The position numbers and the translations under genes are program-made. A DNA stretch of 64,000 nt from Brienomyrus brachyistius (lineage: Eukaryota > Chordata > Actinopteri > Osteoglossiformes > Mormyridae), in assembly GCF_023856365.1 (NCBI RefSeq), contig NC_064535.1, forward strand, positions 11,366,363 through 11,430,362, written 5' to 3'. The notes under the pieces were generated by a model. That model worked only from the letters and a program-made list of their open reading frames with translations, made no database searches and had not been told where the DNA came from. Positions 10,621-25,000 of the stretch are shown here, in pieces. Position 1 is the stretch's first letter. Each line of letters opens with the position of its first letter.

Positions 10621-13600
10621 GTTAGCGGAAGGGTCACACACAGCAAGGCAGACGATAGCACGACCCAAACACATACACTATTTTCTGACCTATTTATCAA
10701 TACCATGTCTCCTATATCAGATAAGAGGCTGGCTGTGCAAATCATATTACTGCAAACATGCTTAATGCTTGTTTATGAAATATTAAGAATGTGTTGAATT
10801 ATACCAGAAGGGGGCACTGTGTAATAATGCGTAAATGATACAGTGCCTAAACACTTCGGCATAAAAGTATTTTAAAAGAAAAGCATACGTAAATGAATGC
10901 ACATAAAATACAGCCGATATTTAAGTAGTTGGAGGTCATCCTTCCAAAAATGTTACGCAACTGATGTCAAAATTATGGATTTTTCTGGTCAATGAATGCC
11001 GCCACAGACAAAACACAGCAGATGATTATGTTCATATGGTTGAGATATGAGAAACATGTCTGGGATATACGAAGAATTATAAATGTACTGCATATTATCT
11101 ATTCCGTTTCATCAACGCCATATTCTCCAGTGGAGCACGTCAGACACGTATATGTTCTCAAATCATATTTTTCTCAGTGACCTCTGAGCAAGATTCTCTC
11201 TGGGGCCATATATTCAAACTCTTCAGCAAGGTAAAACTAACACAGCCTTTAGCCACATTCCAAAATCAAATATCATAAATGCACTCAAATGACTCCCAAT
11301 TCACAACAGGAAAAAAAAATGGAGCAAGAGTCTGAGCCTACACTTCTGTTCAAGGTAATGCCTTCAATACCATGACGAGATCTGCAAGTGCTTTCCAACC
11401 TGATGAAGACAATTGACTGGCTTCATTCCTTATTGTTACCATGATGATACTTAATTGTCCTAGGGCTGATATTATTTCTGCACGACAAAACAGCAAGTTA
11501 TCTTCATTTTCTTTTTTTCTGATGCCACTTTTCTGGTTTGTCAGAAGCAACGAAGAGACACCCTACTGAGTGCAATGCCTAGATACTCTGTTTGCCACCA
11601 TTGCTAAATATATCACCCTTAAAAACTACTACTATTTTGATAACTTCAATCCACGAGGCCTGCCCTATAAGAAAAGGAATGAAGGGAAAAGGTACTTCTG
11701 GGAACAAGACTGCGATGCACAAGAGAAACATTCCCCGTGCAATCAGAGGCTATGGAGAAACACAGGAACTGAGCTGGGGGGGTGGGGGGGAGACATCCAG
11801 ACAGAACTCCTCCTAGTGTCTTCCTCAGTGTAATGCGTCTTTGAAAAAAACAATACTACATTGGAAGACAGTTTTATAATTAATGAATGAAGCCGAACTA
11901 CCAAATACAAAAAATAATACACCAAAATACATCAATTACCCTTTAGGAACTGCAGAAATATTTTCCCTTGGTATAATTATTTGATTTCTTTTCCCACTGT
12001 AGCTTTTTCTTTTGATTAGAAAGTCTTTGCTGATATCATTACGTGAGTGACAGATTGCCATCACTTTATCTGTCCCTGTTTATTCTTCATGACAGATAGT
12101 ATTCCCATGACTGCAGGGCTTGGTGATGTTGTGGAGCATACAGGTGTTTATTCCCCGGCTTATGGAAGCTTTTCTTTCAGGTCTCTCTGAACCACAACTG
12201 GTGACGACCCAATTCTCTCCTCTCTGTCAGATACGCCAGCATGTGTGATGGGCAGCATTCCAGAAAAGATCAGAGGATGAGTTCGCCCATACTGCAACTC
12301 CTGCTTCATTTGCAGCTAGAGCGTTTGCCCTTTGTGAAAGACATTTTGTGTCTTAAATGACCTGCAGTTTGCAGTGATTGGTCTCTCTCTTCCCCTCTGT
12401 ACATTTGGGCTCAGTCCAGCTCTCATTTAAATCCAATTGAAAGGCTCTTGCTGGAACTGCTGAAGTGATTCTTAATCTCCCCTGAAATCTGTGTTGTTCT
12501 ATGCCTTCTAAATAGGCATATAATTGGACTGGAATGAGAAACAGGCATATTTCTGTTTATGTAACTGTATTTTGGAGCCATGACAGCACAACTATCCCCT
12601 TTTGAGATGATTGGGCACAGAAACAGCAGTCCTGTACTGTGCTGTCTGCTGGTGATGTAGTGTTTAGGAAGCAACGCTTCACCTTAGCAATTACCTCTGT
12701 GTGAAGGAACATGCTTCAATTTATGTAGCAATTCTTCGTTTATGATGGGTAATATTAAAGAAACTGACTGTTGCCCCAGTAGAAAATGCACTGCAGTTTT
12801 GCCACAAGACTTGCTGAAGAATTTCAAAGTGCCGAAAGGGACTGAATCCACAGCAGGTAAAAAGGCAAAAAAAAAAAAAAAAAACTCAGAAATCCCATAT
12901 AGCATGAAAAATCAGCATCTGCTTTGCTCTTCCAAAAGAGCTCAGTCTTGGACTTGGAATCTGAAATAGTTCTTACCACTGACTCCAGGGCATGGTGTTA
13001 CTGTTTCATTACAGGTTTGTGATGCATGAAATTAACAGGTGTTCAGTTAACCCTAACCTGCTAGCCTAGAACTTGGATCTAAATTATACAGTTTGTTTAT
13101 TGCATCCAAAATGCATGCATGGCAGATTATGCTGAATCCTGTGACTGACTCGTAAGATACTCAACAGGCCCTGACCGCCACCTCTCCCCAGAAGACCCTA
13201 ATAACTCATCCACCAAGAGGAAGACGGCAGTTGCCCTTTTGAGTCAGGAATACATTACAGATTAAATACATTAGAGTTTAAACAGGGCTGGGTTATCATT
13301 AACAGTGTGCAGAGAAGCATTATGCAAAGAAATTAAGTTGTGCTGTTCTATTAACTGGCAAGAAAAATACATAATGAATTAAAAACACAAATGGCAATGT
13401 GCTGACAGATATTCCAAGGAATTGGTTGTCTGTTTCAAGGACCAGTATTTAATTAGCTGCCCATCTCAGGTAAATGGCAGAACCCTCCCCTGATAAAGAC
13501 ACCAGTTTCACACAGCCATGGGAATCACCTGAAAACTGTGCTGTTTATGTTATGGATGACAGCTTCCCATAGGACCATTATGTTTTGTTTCTTTAAAACA

Positions 13601-13846
13601 ATTCCAAATTTACTGCTTACATTACAACCCAATGCCCAAAGCACAGTAATAAACATCCATTAATTACTTGTTAAATCACAGGAAAAAGGAATCATTGAAG
13701 CGTTGGCTTGGTTATTATGTATGTTTTGTAGGTCCTTGACAAAAATGAAAATAAAAAAGATTATAAAGATCATGTTTTCTTCAAGATCTATTTAAGGGAC
13801 TAAGTTGTAAGCAAATCTGATTGCTTGGTTTGTGAGGACATGAGGA
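10621..13846. other. Intergenic, nothing recognised
   Basis: No exon with a family signature and no repeat that I can name. Small open frames here have no codon or domain support. A poly-A run lies near 12868-12885. Confidence 0.35.
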
Positions 13847-14047
13847 CAGAGGTGAAAAGTTCAGATTCAGAAAGTACAAATCTAGACCAAGATTTTGGTT
13901 CAACTAACTAGTCGTGTACTCTGTGACTGTGACTCTTTATGCTGAACTAGTTAATTGAAACAAAATCTTGGTCTGCATTTGTACTTCCTGAACCTGAACT
14001 TTCCACCTCTGCATTTGTACTTCCTGAACCTGAACTTTCCACCTCTG
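13847..14047. mobile_element. Foldback (MITE-like) element with duplicated right arm
   Basis: The left arm begins CAGAGGTGAAAAGTTCAG and runs through ACCAAGATTTTGGTTCAACT. The right arm is its reverse complement, beginning at CTAGTTAATTGAAAC and ending CTTTCCACCTCTG. The last 36 bp of the right arm (13976-14011) are repeated exactly at 14012-14047, and a third partial copy starts at 14048. No clear target duplication was found. The short central loop holds no ORF. Confidence 0.75.
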
Positions 14048-17000
14048 CATCTGTACATGATACCCTGGTCTAAAAGAGGGGGCAGGGGTGTAGCTAGAAA
14101 TTCTGGAACCCCTGTAAGAATGTCACCTTGGGCCTCCCAACTGGGTTACTACTTGAAATATGAAGAAATACGGGTCCCCCAAGGTAGATAGAATTTGCTG
14201 AGGTCCCACACCCACAGTAAAATTTGCAGAGCAGTGGTATAAAGTTTCCTGAGCAGATACATTATAAATTTTCATATTCATATAAAGTGTTGTGACCCCT
14301 GACTGTGCCAGGGAATGCATGCCCGTCTGACACCCCCGGGAGGGGGTTTAATAGTTTTTAGGTTTTAGTCAGTGGGTGCAAATAATTTCAACCTTTTACC
14401 TCCCTGATAATCGGTCTGATATACCTGGTAGCTAACAGGTACATTATGGACTTGCTTATTCAAAAGCCAGTCCTTAACTTGAAATAGGTTCTTGTTATTA
14501 ATATTTAGGCAAACATTCTGATTTAACACAGTCACTTTGGATGTTTATAGAGGAGGATTAAAAACGCTATCCAACAGCATTTGCCTGCATGGTGAACCTC
14601 TATTTGACAATGTTCAGGTCTTTTGTCTATGGAATTGTTTAAGCGGAACATTACCATGGACACCCTTTATAACAAAGACACTCTCTTTTTCATATCAGGT
14701 GAATTGCCTTAATCATGTACAAATTAATTTAAATAACAACAATTAACATCTTTCATGTCTTAAAACAGTATGTTCTGTTTCTCACATACTCTTAACTCGA
14801 TACTGATTGTTTTCGAAGTATAAATACTTCTAGTTGGATGTTACACCATTTTGTTGCAGTCGAAAAAATCCTCACAAATATTTGTAATTTAACAGTATAT
14901 ATATATGGAGTTTAAAGAAAGTTGCAGTGTAACCATTCAAGCAAGGCTACAATTACAATATATATTCTTCGGGCACCTTCTCCCCAGTATTCAGATGTGC
15001 TCACAATATCCCCCCAATATATATTATAATTACGACTTTGGTCTCCCCCCAGTTTCGACTCCATGGCTGCAGTCTTGCTTTCATGCATGGTGCCACCTAG
15101 GTGGACAAACCAAGTTTTGGTAAATGTATGATATTTTTGAGCCTTGGTTTTCTGGAAAAGGACAGTCGAGCATCACCTACAGTACAGTATGCACCCATGT
15201 ACATAAGCCAAGTGAATACTGCCTATAAAAGCCTGTATGACTTAGGAAAACAACACTTAAGACATGATGTCGCTAGGAACGCTGAAAGATCAATATGATT
15301 TTTTTGCCAAAGGAAAATGTTAATATATTAAAATTATTAAAAAGACTTAGACAAGTTGATTTTTTAGTAGTTGTCCTTTTTTTTACCCATTTTTACTTAT
15401 TTGTCCGAATATGTGGACAGTTCCATATCTTTTCATTAAAACTGAAATTTAGAAAATGTGACTTTGAATACATTTCTGAGTAACAGAAAACATACATAAA
15501 CACCTTTTTTTCATTCATGAAAGTCGTAACTTAAAATATTATTCATAACCATTTTACTTTATACCTGGTCAGGTGAGGTCTAGCTACAAGGAAGTTCTTT
15601 CACTATACCCATACCTTATTATCAAACACAAACAGTTGCATTCTTGTCCAGATCTTGGTGCCTGATCCGATACTCAGTTGTAGACCTTTCCATAACACAA
15701 TGATCTTTCTGTTTTTCCTGTAAGTTTCCCTTGAGCTTTAGCTGAAATGACTGACTCTTATTTTCATTTCTCTCCATCCATTTATTAAATGAAGTCCCCA
15801 TTCTAGCAAAACGATTCTGAAACCTGCTTTGTTTAGCGATATTGAGGTGAGCCTTTAACACTTAAAAAGTGCTCATCCTGTCTGACTGTTGCAGTGTGGA
15901 ATAAAACCGACTGTAGCCCCCTTATTGATAACCTTCACTGATGACTTGTTGCTGTCTAAACCTCATACGTTATTTCTTTGGGAGGTGCCAGTTATACCTT
16001 AATAGCTACATTATGCTTATGGCAGATTCCCCAGAAAAATATATCTATGTATATTAAAAATCCAAGACTTTCTCCAGGCAGGACTACAAAGAAAACCACG
16101 TAATATAGGCATGGGAGGCTTCCCAAAGTAAATTCAACTTTTCTATATCTATATCTACAATTACAGTAAAATAAGCACAAATGATAAAACATGATGGTTT
16201 GACAACAGTTGAACATTAAAATTACTACTTATTATTTGTGCTTTGTGTTCAATACACAAAGTAAATAAATGTATGACATGTCCATACAACAACAAAAAAA
16301 TGAATCTTTTTAAAGGTTAAAAGTGATGCTAAGCAACAAAAGCAATGCACATCAGACTAATTATGTATTGCCCTATTAATCTAAATATATATGTTTTACA
16401 CATCACCTCACTACAGCTCCACTTTCATCCCATAAACGATCAGAAAGCCAGGGAAACCACTCAGGCATGACTCACATCCAGATCTGCTTCTTGTTACTCA
16501 GAGCCTTTATCTAAGACCATGAGCTGAGGGGCAGAAGAAAACAAGCTCCAACAAAATCAGTTTATATGTGGAGAGCTTATCCATTAGAGTGCGAGGAGAA
16601 AGTCCTGCATCTGCTGTCTATTGCAGAAAGAGATGAGTAAGCAATGTCTAAATTTAAGACCCTATTATTGGTCATGCGGCACTTTCAGACTGATCATTTT
16701 CTAAAACGTCCTTTGTTAAACATGCTATTATTAAAAGATTTCATGTAAAGCGCAAGTCTATCTATACACGGTGAATCATTAACGGGGAATGTCTGGCTTT
16801 TCCATGCAAAAAAACATTGACAATAGATAATATTTTGGTTATAGAATACAGGTGAAGAATAGTTCCATACATCCATTTTCTGTACTTGCTTGTCCTATTT
16901 ATGGTTGCATACTACATTACACAAAATTCGAAAGTGTACAACCTAGGAACGCTGCGCTGCCCAGGATCTGCAACCAGAGACAAAACAATGTTGCTCACTC

Positions 17001-20000
17001 ATTTTTGGCAAGATGACAGAGGAAGTGACATTGCTGTACACAATTAAGTAGAAAACAATGATTATACAAGTCAATTCAAATAAGAATTTTTTCACTGATA
17101 GTTTTTAACAGTCTTAACTTTTGCAGAGGTTAGGCTACATCATTGGTAAGCATCCGGGTCAGGTTATATGCAAGATGGTGACTGTAGTGAGTCTGAATGC
17201 ATGCATACTGTCCTGCATAATTATAACAGTTGAATAGTGGGTTCCTGACAAAATTTAGTACCTACTTTGTACAGTAAGTATGCAGTTTTGGACGCACTAT
17301 TATTGTAGGGTTCAGGCTGAGTATAGGCTATAGTTAACTGGCTTTGCAGACTCATTAAGATGCAGAGTCATTTAAGCCTGGGGGACTTCATGAATATTCA
17401 TCACATACATTTCCAGGGAACAAATTAAAAATTTCCAACAGAGGTTAGAAAATTATAACTGAACAATCGAGTTTTGGCTGCTTGAATAACTTAAGGAAAA
17501 CCATATTGTCACCTGAATACCTTAAGCTCAACTAAACCAGTGTATTGTACTATTTTATGGGATTATATCTTCAGGAATGTGTGGAAAATTTGTAATATTT
17601 AAAGCGTGCACAATGCAATGTTAATTGCATTTTTTTCCAACCTTTACACAGGCCTGCTTTCCAGACCTCTTGGGTTAAGGAGGCTTAGTGACCTTCCTAT
17701 GTACCATGATGGTATCCAACATTCATAAAATACATAAACGAGGTACAAACAAACTTTTCCTCAACATTTTTACGCAGCGTTTATAGTTATCTTCTTCAAT
17801 TTGTATGATGATTTTCAGAACATCAAGGAACAATCAACACACTAAAGAACAAGCAACTTAAGTTACTATCCTTATTATTTAGCTCTTGATATACTAAACT
17901 TCAGCAGATGCAGTGCAACTATGGGAACAGGAACTGTTCTCAGTATGTGTCCGGGCAACAGGCAGCCATTATTTCAGAGGTTGGTGCTGGAACCTTCTGT
18001 GATACAGCGATTCTAGCTAATGAAAAGGTACAGAAGCATTACCAGATGGATGATAATTTGAAGTCATTAACCATTAGAACCAAGCCAGCACAAACCCTCC
18101 ATCTTATTTAACATTGCAGCTACAATGTTTAGAGCCTTGTTCAAAGGACATAGGAAACTATGAAACATTTACGGCTTTTCTTTAAATAAAGGGATACACT
18201 GATTGATTGCTTGTTTCACAGTCATGATCCCATTGGAGCTCGCCTTGTCCACCACTTGTTTAGCTGAGTAGTAGCAGCCATTTTTCTGGTCTCCATGCAC
18301 TGGCTTTCACAAACATTTAACAGACACTCTAAACAACTACGAGACAGCACAACGACCATGGATGTGTTCTACCCAGAACTATGTAGCTGGCTATGCTGTG
18401 TAATTGAGGTCAACACTTTACTTGGGAAGTTTCCAACTCAAGAAGCTGGAAGAGAGCCAAGGGAAGAAGGAAAAAACAGGAAGATGGCAGTATTTCTAAC
18501 TGGAGCCTTATACAAAAGAAAGTGTCGACATGATTAACAATTGAAGTTATTTATTAGGGGTCTTGTGCACATTATCCAGACAGTGCAGGATCCATTTTGC
18601 TTTTATGAATTGTATTTCGTCCCTTTTCATTCTTTGTTTGAAGCTCAGAAAGTAAGGAAAATCAAATGTCTGTCTGAGGTCCCCAAAGAGCTTTTGAAGT
18701 AAAATGCAGTTGTCAAGATCATGACACTGAATTTCAAATGATATACAAGACAAATATTTCATTTTTATTCTATTATCACTATCATTATCATGTCTTTATT
18801 AGTTGTGCCTGACGGAGGCATATAAATTTGACTGGAGCTGCTGGGAGGAATTGTGTGGTTCAGTGCTCTGTGCCGCTGGTGTTGATTCAGCTGGAGTCCA
18901 CACAGCCCTGACAGGCAATTGACAGCCTCTGTCAGTAACTGCAGGGTTATAATCATGACTCAATAAAGCCAGGAAATCGGTTGAAACAGAAAACACACAT
19001 TCTGCCTGAATGACACTGAGTGTTGCAGAGTTAGGCCCTGGGAGGCTTGCCTAGAGGCTGATTTATGGTTAAGGAGTCCAGTCACTCCGGGCATTAAAAC
19101 GAAATGTGCAAATGTATTTGGAGGGTGTTAACTGGAAACAGAAGCTCCACATGCAGACATGTTGGGATCAAGAGGGGCAGATAAAGTATTAGGACATTAA
19201 GTATGCTGTTAAAATGTCCTCTTTCTCATTATGCCGGGGTAGTTGAGGAAGGATTGTGTGAAAAGAACCTATTGTATTTTTTTTTTGCCCAGACTCCTGT
19301 ACTAAGCCCGGCATTTTTTTGCATCTGTACGAGCTGAACTCTTCCAGGTTGTTGAGGACCGCAAGGACCTCATTACGGAAGAAAGTGGTGCAGGACGAGG
19401 CTCCTTCCAAGCCTCACACGCTACTTCATGCCCCCCCCAGCGTGTCCAACATTTGTTGTCCACTTTGTACAGCAGGAAAACCTACATCAGATACAAAATA
19501 TTTCTGAAGTTTCAATTATCTTAAAACATTATGAATTTTTTTCAGTTGTTTAATGGGAAAAAAGAGCATTGCACAGCAATGTCCTGTAATTATAGAAAAG
19601 AGTGCTAGTAAAAACAACCATGCATAGAACCCAAAGTACATGCTCCAATCTGGAAACAAAAAAAGTACACAATGCGTTCCGTACAAAGGTTAAGTGTTGG
19701 CAAGTTAGCTGTATGTGAGAAAAGCAACTGCACAATTTTATTTGAACTTTAGGTCATAAACTTGTTTGACTCTATGTGTAAAATCCAAAATAATTCCAGA
19801 TGTATTTCTCAGAAATAGGAAGCGAAAAGAATTCTAAATCATTCATTCTAAATGTTCATGTTCTCAACTCATTTACCTTGTTGTAAATATCAGATTAGCT
19901 AAGTGACGTTTTTGTATGAGGCTTTATTTCTGGCCTGGAATCCCAGCAGTGAGATACTATGAAAATATGCTTGCTGAAAAAAAGAGCATACAGTAATGCA

Positions 20001-20677
20001 TCTTTGTTCATGTTCTGGCGGTCACAGTCTGGGGGCAGTTGGATGCTTTATTGACCTGTGAGAGAATGTGGTGCGTGTATCCATGGCTGAAACCAGTCAT
20101 GGGGGGCCTTTGTCTGGGTCCTGCCCTTTCCCAGCCCTTCTCAGCAGCAGGAGTGAGTGAGGAGCTGGGGGTAGGAGGCCGCAGGCTGGCTGGGAGGGGG
20201 CTCAAATGACAACACATAGGACAGATATAGGACAGCAGGAAAATGCTCTCCTGCCATGGAAAACAAACCTTCCCACGGGCGCCTGTACTCCCTTCAATTG
20301 GAAATTCTCTTGCAATCTGGATTCAGTCCATGAGACATGAATGGCCTGAATTGTGAATGATTACAATGCTGAACTTAATAACTATTGTCAAGCTAAAAAG
20401 GAGATAAATTTTTGCAAGCTGAAACTGAAAAACACTAGAATCTGCACAAATCTTACATCTCAGGTTAGTAAGGAAAGAATGTTGTTATACAGTAATAGCA
20501 ATAACAATATAGTTAATATCATTTTTTTTCACAGAATTTCCCATAAATCCTAAATAATGCAATGAAACATAAATATTCCCCAAGATATATGAATAGAATA
20601 AATAATATGAAAAAGCAATTCATCTTGACCTAGATGTATAATGATAAATTGGATGGTGCGTTAATCTTTTTTGAAGA

Positions 20678-20680
<3 letters not shown>
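14048..20680. other. Intergenic, no gene recognised
   Basis: No credible exon on either strand. A segment beginning CAGGGGTGTAGCTAG at about 14086 looks like one end of a DNA element, but I could not find its partner. A 21-mer at 18562-18582 recurs at 24993-25013. Blocks of higher GC (18800-19150, 20030-20330) could be regulatory, but nothing in the sequence proves it. Confidence 0.35.

Positions 20681-20752
<72 letters not shown>
20681..20752. repeat. (AT)n microsatellite, about 36 units
   Basis: Uninterrupted AT dinucleotide run of about 70 bp followed by GTATGTGTAT. Confidence 0.97.
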
Positions 20753-20760
<8 letters not shown>

Positions 20761-21182
20761 ATCATGTGAAAGATTTGCACTGATGGGTCTACATTATGGG
20801 TATCCTTTAAACTCTATAAAAAGTCTCTTTTGGTTAATAACTACTTCTTATGTTTAGCCTGTTTAAAATTCTAATAATGACCTTGCCTTAACTGTATATA
20901 ATATGGTCAAAGTTCGAAATGCCAATCAGTGGGTTTCCGGATGCTGACTGATGGCAAACAGATCTGTGTTTCAATATAGGGCCTTAACATAGTGCGGATC
21001 ACAAGGGGACTGTTAATGGCCAGACTGCAGTCGCACTTAACGTGAACATCGCAGCCTTACAGGTCTAAATGATTCCTTACTGGGCAATTGCTCTTCTAAC
21101 ATCAGTAACTGTTTGGACCATTACCAGAAAGGACTATTAGGTTTTCATTGCAATAATATTCCCAGGGATGATACAATCATCA

Positions 21183-21580
21183 GGGGTGGCATGGTGGTGC
21201 AGTGGTTAGCACTGTTGCCTCACACCTCTGGGACCCGGGTTTGAGTCTCCGCCTGGGTCACATGTGTGTGGAGTTTGCATGTTCTCCCCATGTCATCGTG
21301 GGGTTTCCTCCGGGTACTCCGGTTTCCCCCCACAGTCCAAAAACATGCTGAGGCTAATTGGAGTTGCTAAATTGCCCATAGGTGTGCATGTGTGAGTGAA
21401 TGGTGTGTGAGTGTGCCCTGCGATGGGCTGGCCCCCCATCCTGGGTTGTTCCCTGCCTCGTGCCCATTGCTTGGGATAGGCTCTGGCCCCCCTGTGACCC
21501 AGTAGGATAAGCAGTTTGGAAAATGGATGGATGGGTACAAGCAGTTTGGAAAATGCAAGTTTGGAAAATGGATGGATGGG
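21183..21580 (+). mobile_element. SINE, best-preserved copy, with 11-bp target duplication
   Basis: The tRNA-derived head has an A-box region TGGTGCAGTGGTTAGCACTG and a B-box GGGTTTGAGTCTCC. The body then carries GTGTGGAGTTTGCATGTTCT, GGGTTTCCTCCGGGTACTCC, GCTGAGGCTAATTGGAGTTG and CCTGCGATGGGCTGGCCCCC. It ends in ATGGATGGATGGG. Flanks carry TACAATCATCA at 21172-21182 and again at 21581-21591, an exact 11-bp duplication. The tail contains repeats of CAGTTTGGAAAATGGATGGA, so the 3' end has been locally duplicated. This copy is the reference for the other family members in the window. Confidence 0.93.
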
Positions 21581-21903
21581 TACAATCATCAATACAATGG
21601 CTGTGTTCCTGTGTGTGACAAGGTATAACATGACAAATAACCTGGTGTTTCTTCATGCTAGACCCACCTATAACCACTATGGTCACCCTCTGGATGATGC
21701 TCTAAAAAAATGTCATACATTTTAGTTCAGAAATCAACTCAGCATGAATTAGAAAACAAGAGCCAACCTGACTAGCAAAGGGTTCCAAAGTCAGTAACAA
21801 ATTTTTTCCAAAATAGGGCCTTTACAGTTATTTATTTTTTTGGGTATGATGGCTATTTTGTGTCTCATGCAAAACCCTTTCTAAGACATTATGTTCCAAT
21901 AAG

Positions 21904-22030
21904 CTGTAGTTCAGTGGCCTTGTGGTTAAAGGGTCCACCCTGACACCAGAAAGCTGTGGGTTCAATTTCAGGCCAAGTAAAACCATAGACTTTAAAAGCA
22001 GTACCCATTTACCTCCCTTTGGCACTAACC
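21904..22030 (+). mobile_element. Candidate second tRNA-derived SINE family
   Basis: CAGTGGCCTTGTGGTTAAAG resembles an A-box region, and 45 bases on GTGGGTTCAATTTCAGG resembles a B-box. Such spacing is expected for a tRNA-derived head. The 3' end is not defined. Confidence 0.5.
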
Positions 22031-25000
22031 AACATGGATTAAGGAGATGGCATGGCAATGAACAGCTTCTTTTTTACTTCAAATTAAACCATTTCACACC
22101 ACAGAAATCAGCTTTGGATTCAATGAGACACACGGTTGGTTAAAAATTCCATGTTTCTATTTTGTCTTTAAAGTCCATACTGCTGGCTTAGAGATGAAAC
22201 TGTAGTCTGTAAAGCCTTAAATATTATTTATCGGAATACGTTTTACATAGTCCAGCACCGTAAGCCTGTACTGACAGCCCATTCTGTGAGGTGCAGAATA
22301 TAGCATAAGTAAATATAGGAAAAATCCTTTTAAACTGCGGGAATAACAGTCTTTAATTACACAATTTTTATGCAATAAAAAAGTTTTCTTTATTTTATAA
22401 AGACTGTATATATGGATGCAAATGGGAAAGGAATCAGTGAGAGAAAGACGTATTGAGACACTAGTTACTGCTGATACATCATAATAAGGGCGCACACCTC
22501 GCTGGGTAATTTATTTATCGGCTTTAAAAAAGGAAAACCTCAAAGGAATTGTTGCTCTCTGCCCTTCTCAGTGTGCACACATAAATATTTTTCAGAAATA
22601 ATGGTCTCCCTGCAGCTATGGTATATTAATCTGTATTATGAAAGAATTGTGCTGTTATGCACTTTATATGATCATGGGGCTGACTTGCAAGTGACTGGAG
22701 AGACTTACAAAACAGTTTGTACTTTAACTGAATTAGATACAAAATCTTTTAGACAAATAACTGCTTTTCACAATGCGTTTGTTCGCGCATAAATACAACA
22801 AACCAGTTTAATTTAAAGTCAGACATGCATGTGTGTTTATTTCAAATGCATATTCTACATGCGGTATGTAAAAAAGGGTGTGATGTAGGGCAGCTATCTG
22901 TGTAAATGGCGGCTGCAGGAGTTACTACTAAAATTAAACCATGTTAAACATGTTTTATTGCATCTCACTATGTCTAAATGTGAAAATCTGGTTCTTTGCC
23001 ACAAAAAAAAAAAGACTAAATATGGAGTCTGCGAGAGCTCTGTTTTCCATTAGGGTGATGCAAGTAGCCAAGTAAGCGTCCACAGCCAGGATCCAAAAAC
23101 ATCCCTGCCTCTGGCCTAATTGAAGATTCATCGTTTCTGATGATGAAGTCAACTAACCAAGCTTATTTATTAAGTGGCTAAGGGGTCGGTTCCCAGAACG
23201 ATAACCTTTTTTTTTTTTTTTTAGTAAATGTCAAGTACTGTACATCTGTGTAAACCCAAAAAAAAAAAGGATTACATGTATGACAACATGGTGTCTGGGT
23301 ATGTTTCTTTAGCTCTTCTTAAAGAAAAATGAAAACATGCATTTGGCCATATGGTCCAGTGTTTGCCAGGTTTGCCTGCAACAGTTACGAATGATAAACA
23401 CTGCAGATCTGGCAGGTTCGAGAAGCAGTGTTAAATTCACTTTTGCGCTACGGCTCCCTTCTGAGACAGGGAGCAGTTAATAAGAATGGAATTCAGCATG
23501 GGAAGCACGGTGAAAAGGGGCCCGGGCCTTTTTCCAGAGCTGCCTGCCCATTGCTTGTGCGGCTGAATCTGCTGTTACAACCACATGGCCTGTATTTGTC
23601 TTACACATGCACAGAAAATATCATACATATGTACACTACACCTGTACATTCATATATGTGTCCAAGGACCCAAGTTCCCATTTGATTGCCTTACAAATGC
23701 TTTGAGTCATAGTCTCTCTCTTTTTCCTACCAGCTGGCCGTATTTCCCCCTGATAGATGTTTCGATCCCATTAGGCTCATCTGATCCAAGTTCAATAAGG
23801 CAAAGTCCGCACATGGCTGGCTTTGCTATAACAGCACAAAATCCCCTAGTTCCCACCCCAGGTAAAGTACATTATATAAAACAAGAGTGTTAACACCTCA
23901 TTTCGGAAAACCTCAACCTAAGCAGTCTCATGTATATGGTATGTTTTTTTTTCTCTCTGACTGCTTTAGATCTTTAATTGCATGCATTTTAATCCACTTT
24001 CAAACCTGGAAGTTTGAAGCAACAGTTTTCCCCGATGAGTCACTGTGTTGCTCCAAAATAATGACGCTAATAAAATGTGCAGAAAATTACATAAAAAAGG
24101 TACGTTTCAGGAGTTATTTATTTAAAGAGTTGTATGCTCTGTAATCTTTAAAATGTCTATGAATACAAAATAAATTAGAGGCTAATGGCAGCAGTACATT
24201 AATAAATCCAGGGTGACACAAAGAAAGCAGGAAAAGAAAGAAAAAGTGCTGGCAGATTGAAACATTCTGTATGCTGGTGATTAGGTCTGAAACGTCAAAA
24301 AAAAGTATTTGCCACTTTATAACTTTTCAGGTTAACCATGAGATCACTACAAGCTAGACACTTGTTTCGTAAAGTTGCCACTAATAATATTTGTATAAGC
24401 CTTGATCACGCAGTATAATAGCTCAAGAAGAGGCCGGCCACAGCAGTGAAATCAAGATTCATTTCCACATTTGACAATAGTTTCTACCAGGTATACTTCA
24501 CACCAAATACAGTACTGCTGTTATGACTCTTAAAACACTTTATATAAAAAGCAAAAAGCACAATATTCTGATTCTGCATGAGAGATAAGTTTTTTTTATC
24601 AATATCATGCTTATTAACATGCTCTAATTAGTTTGTAATGCAACTAAAAATCAATACTCATCAATAGCTTGACTAAAGCATTCTACAAATTTAACTCCAT
24701 GACACTCTCTCGTCTTTCTCGCCCAAATACACATTTTCTCTTTTTGCGTAATTCCATGCAAAGGTCCGTTTGATGTCACGTCAACGTTGTTAAAATGCCT
24801 TGTATTCCTAACATGTAAATTTATGCATGACTTGTGAGGATTCGTCTGTATTCATCCCAAGAGGTTACATAAAAGACATGCAAATTGACTTATTGATATT
24901 AAACTCGTCCATGCTCTGAGGCATTTTGTTTATTATTGAGTCTTAAAATGTCAAATCCATAACGCTGGAATTGCCCGTACAATATTCCGTACCTTGTGCA

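Noticed and set aside
21190..21260. tRNA gene
   Set aside because: The A- and B-box words belong to the head of a SINE; no cloverleaf with anticodon stem could be read.
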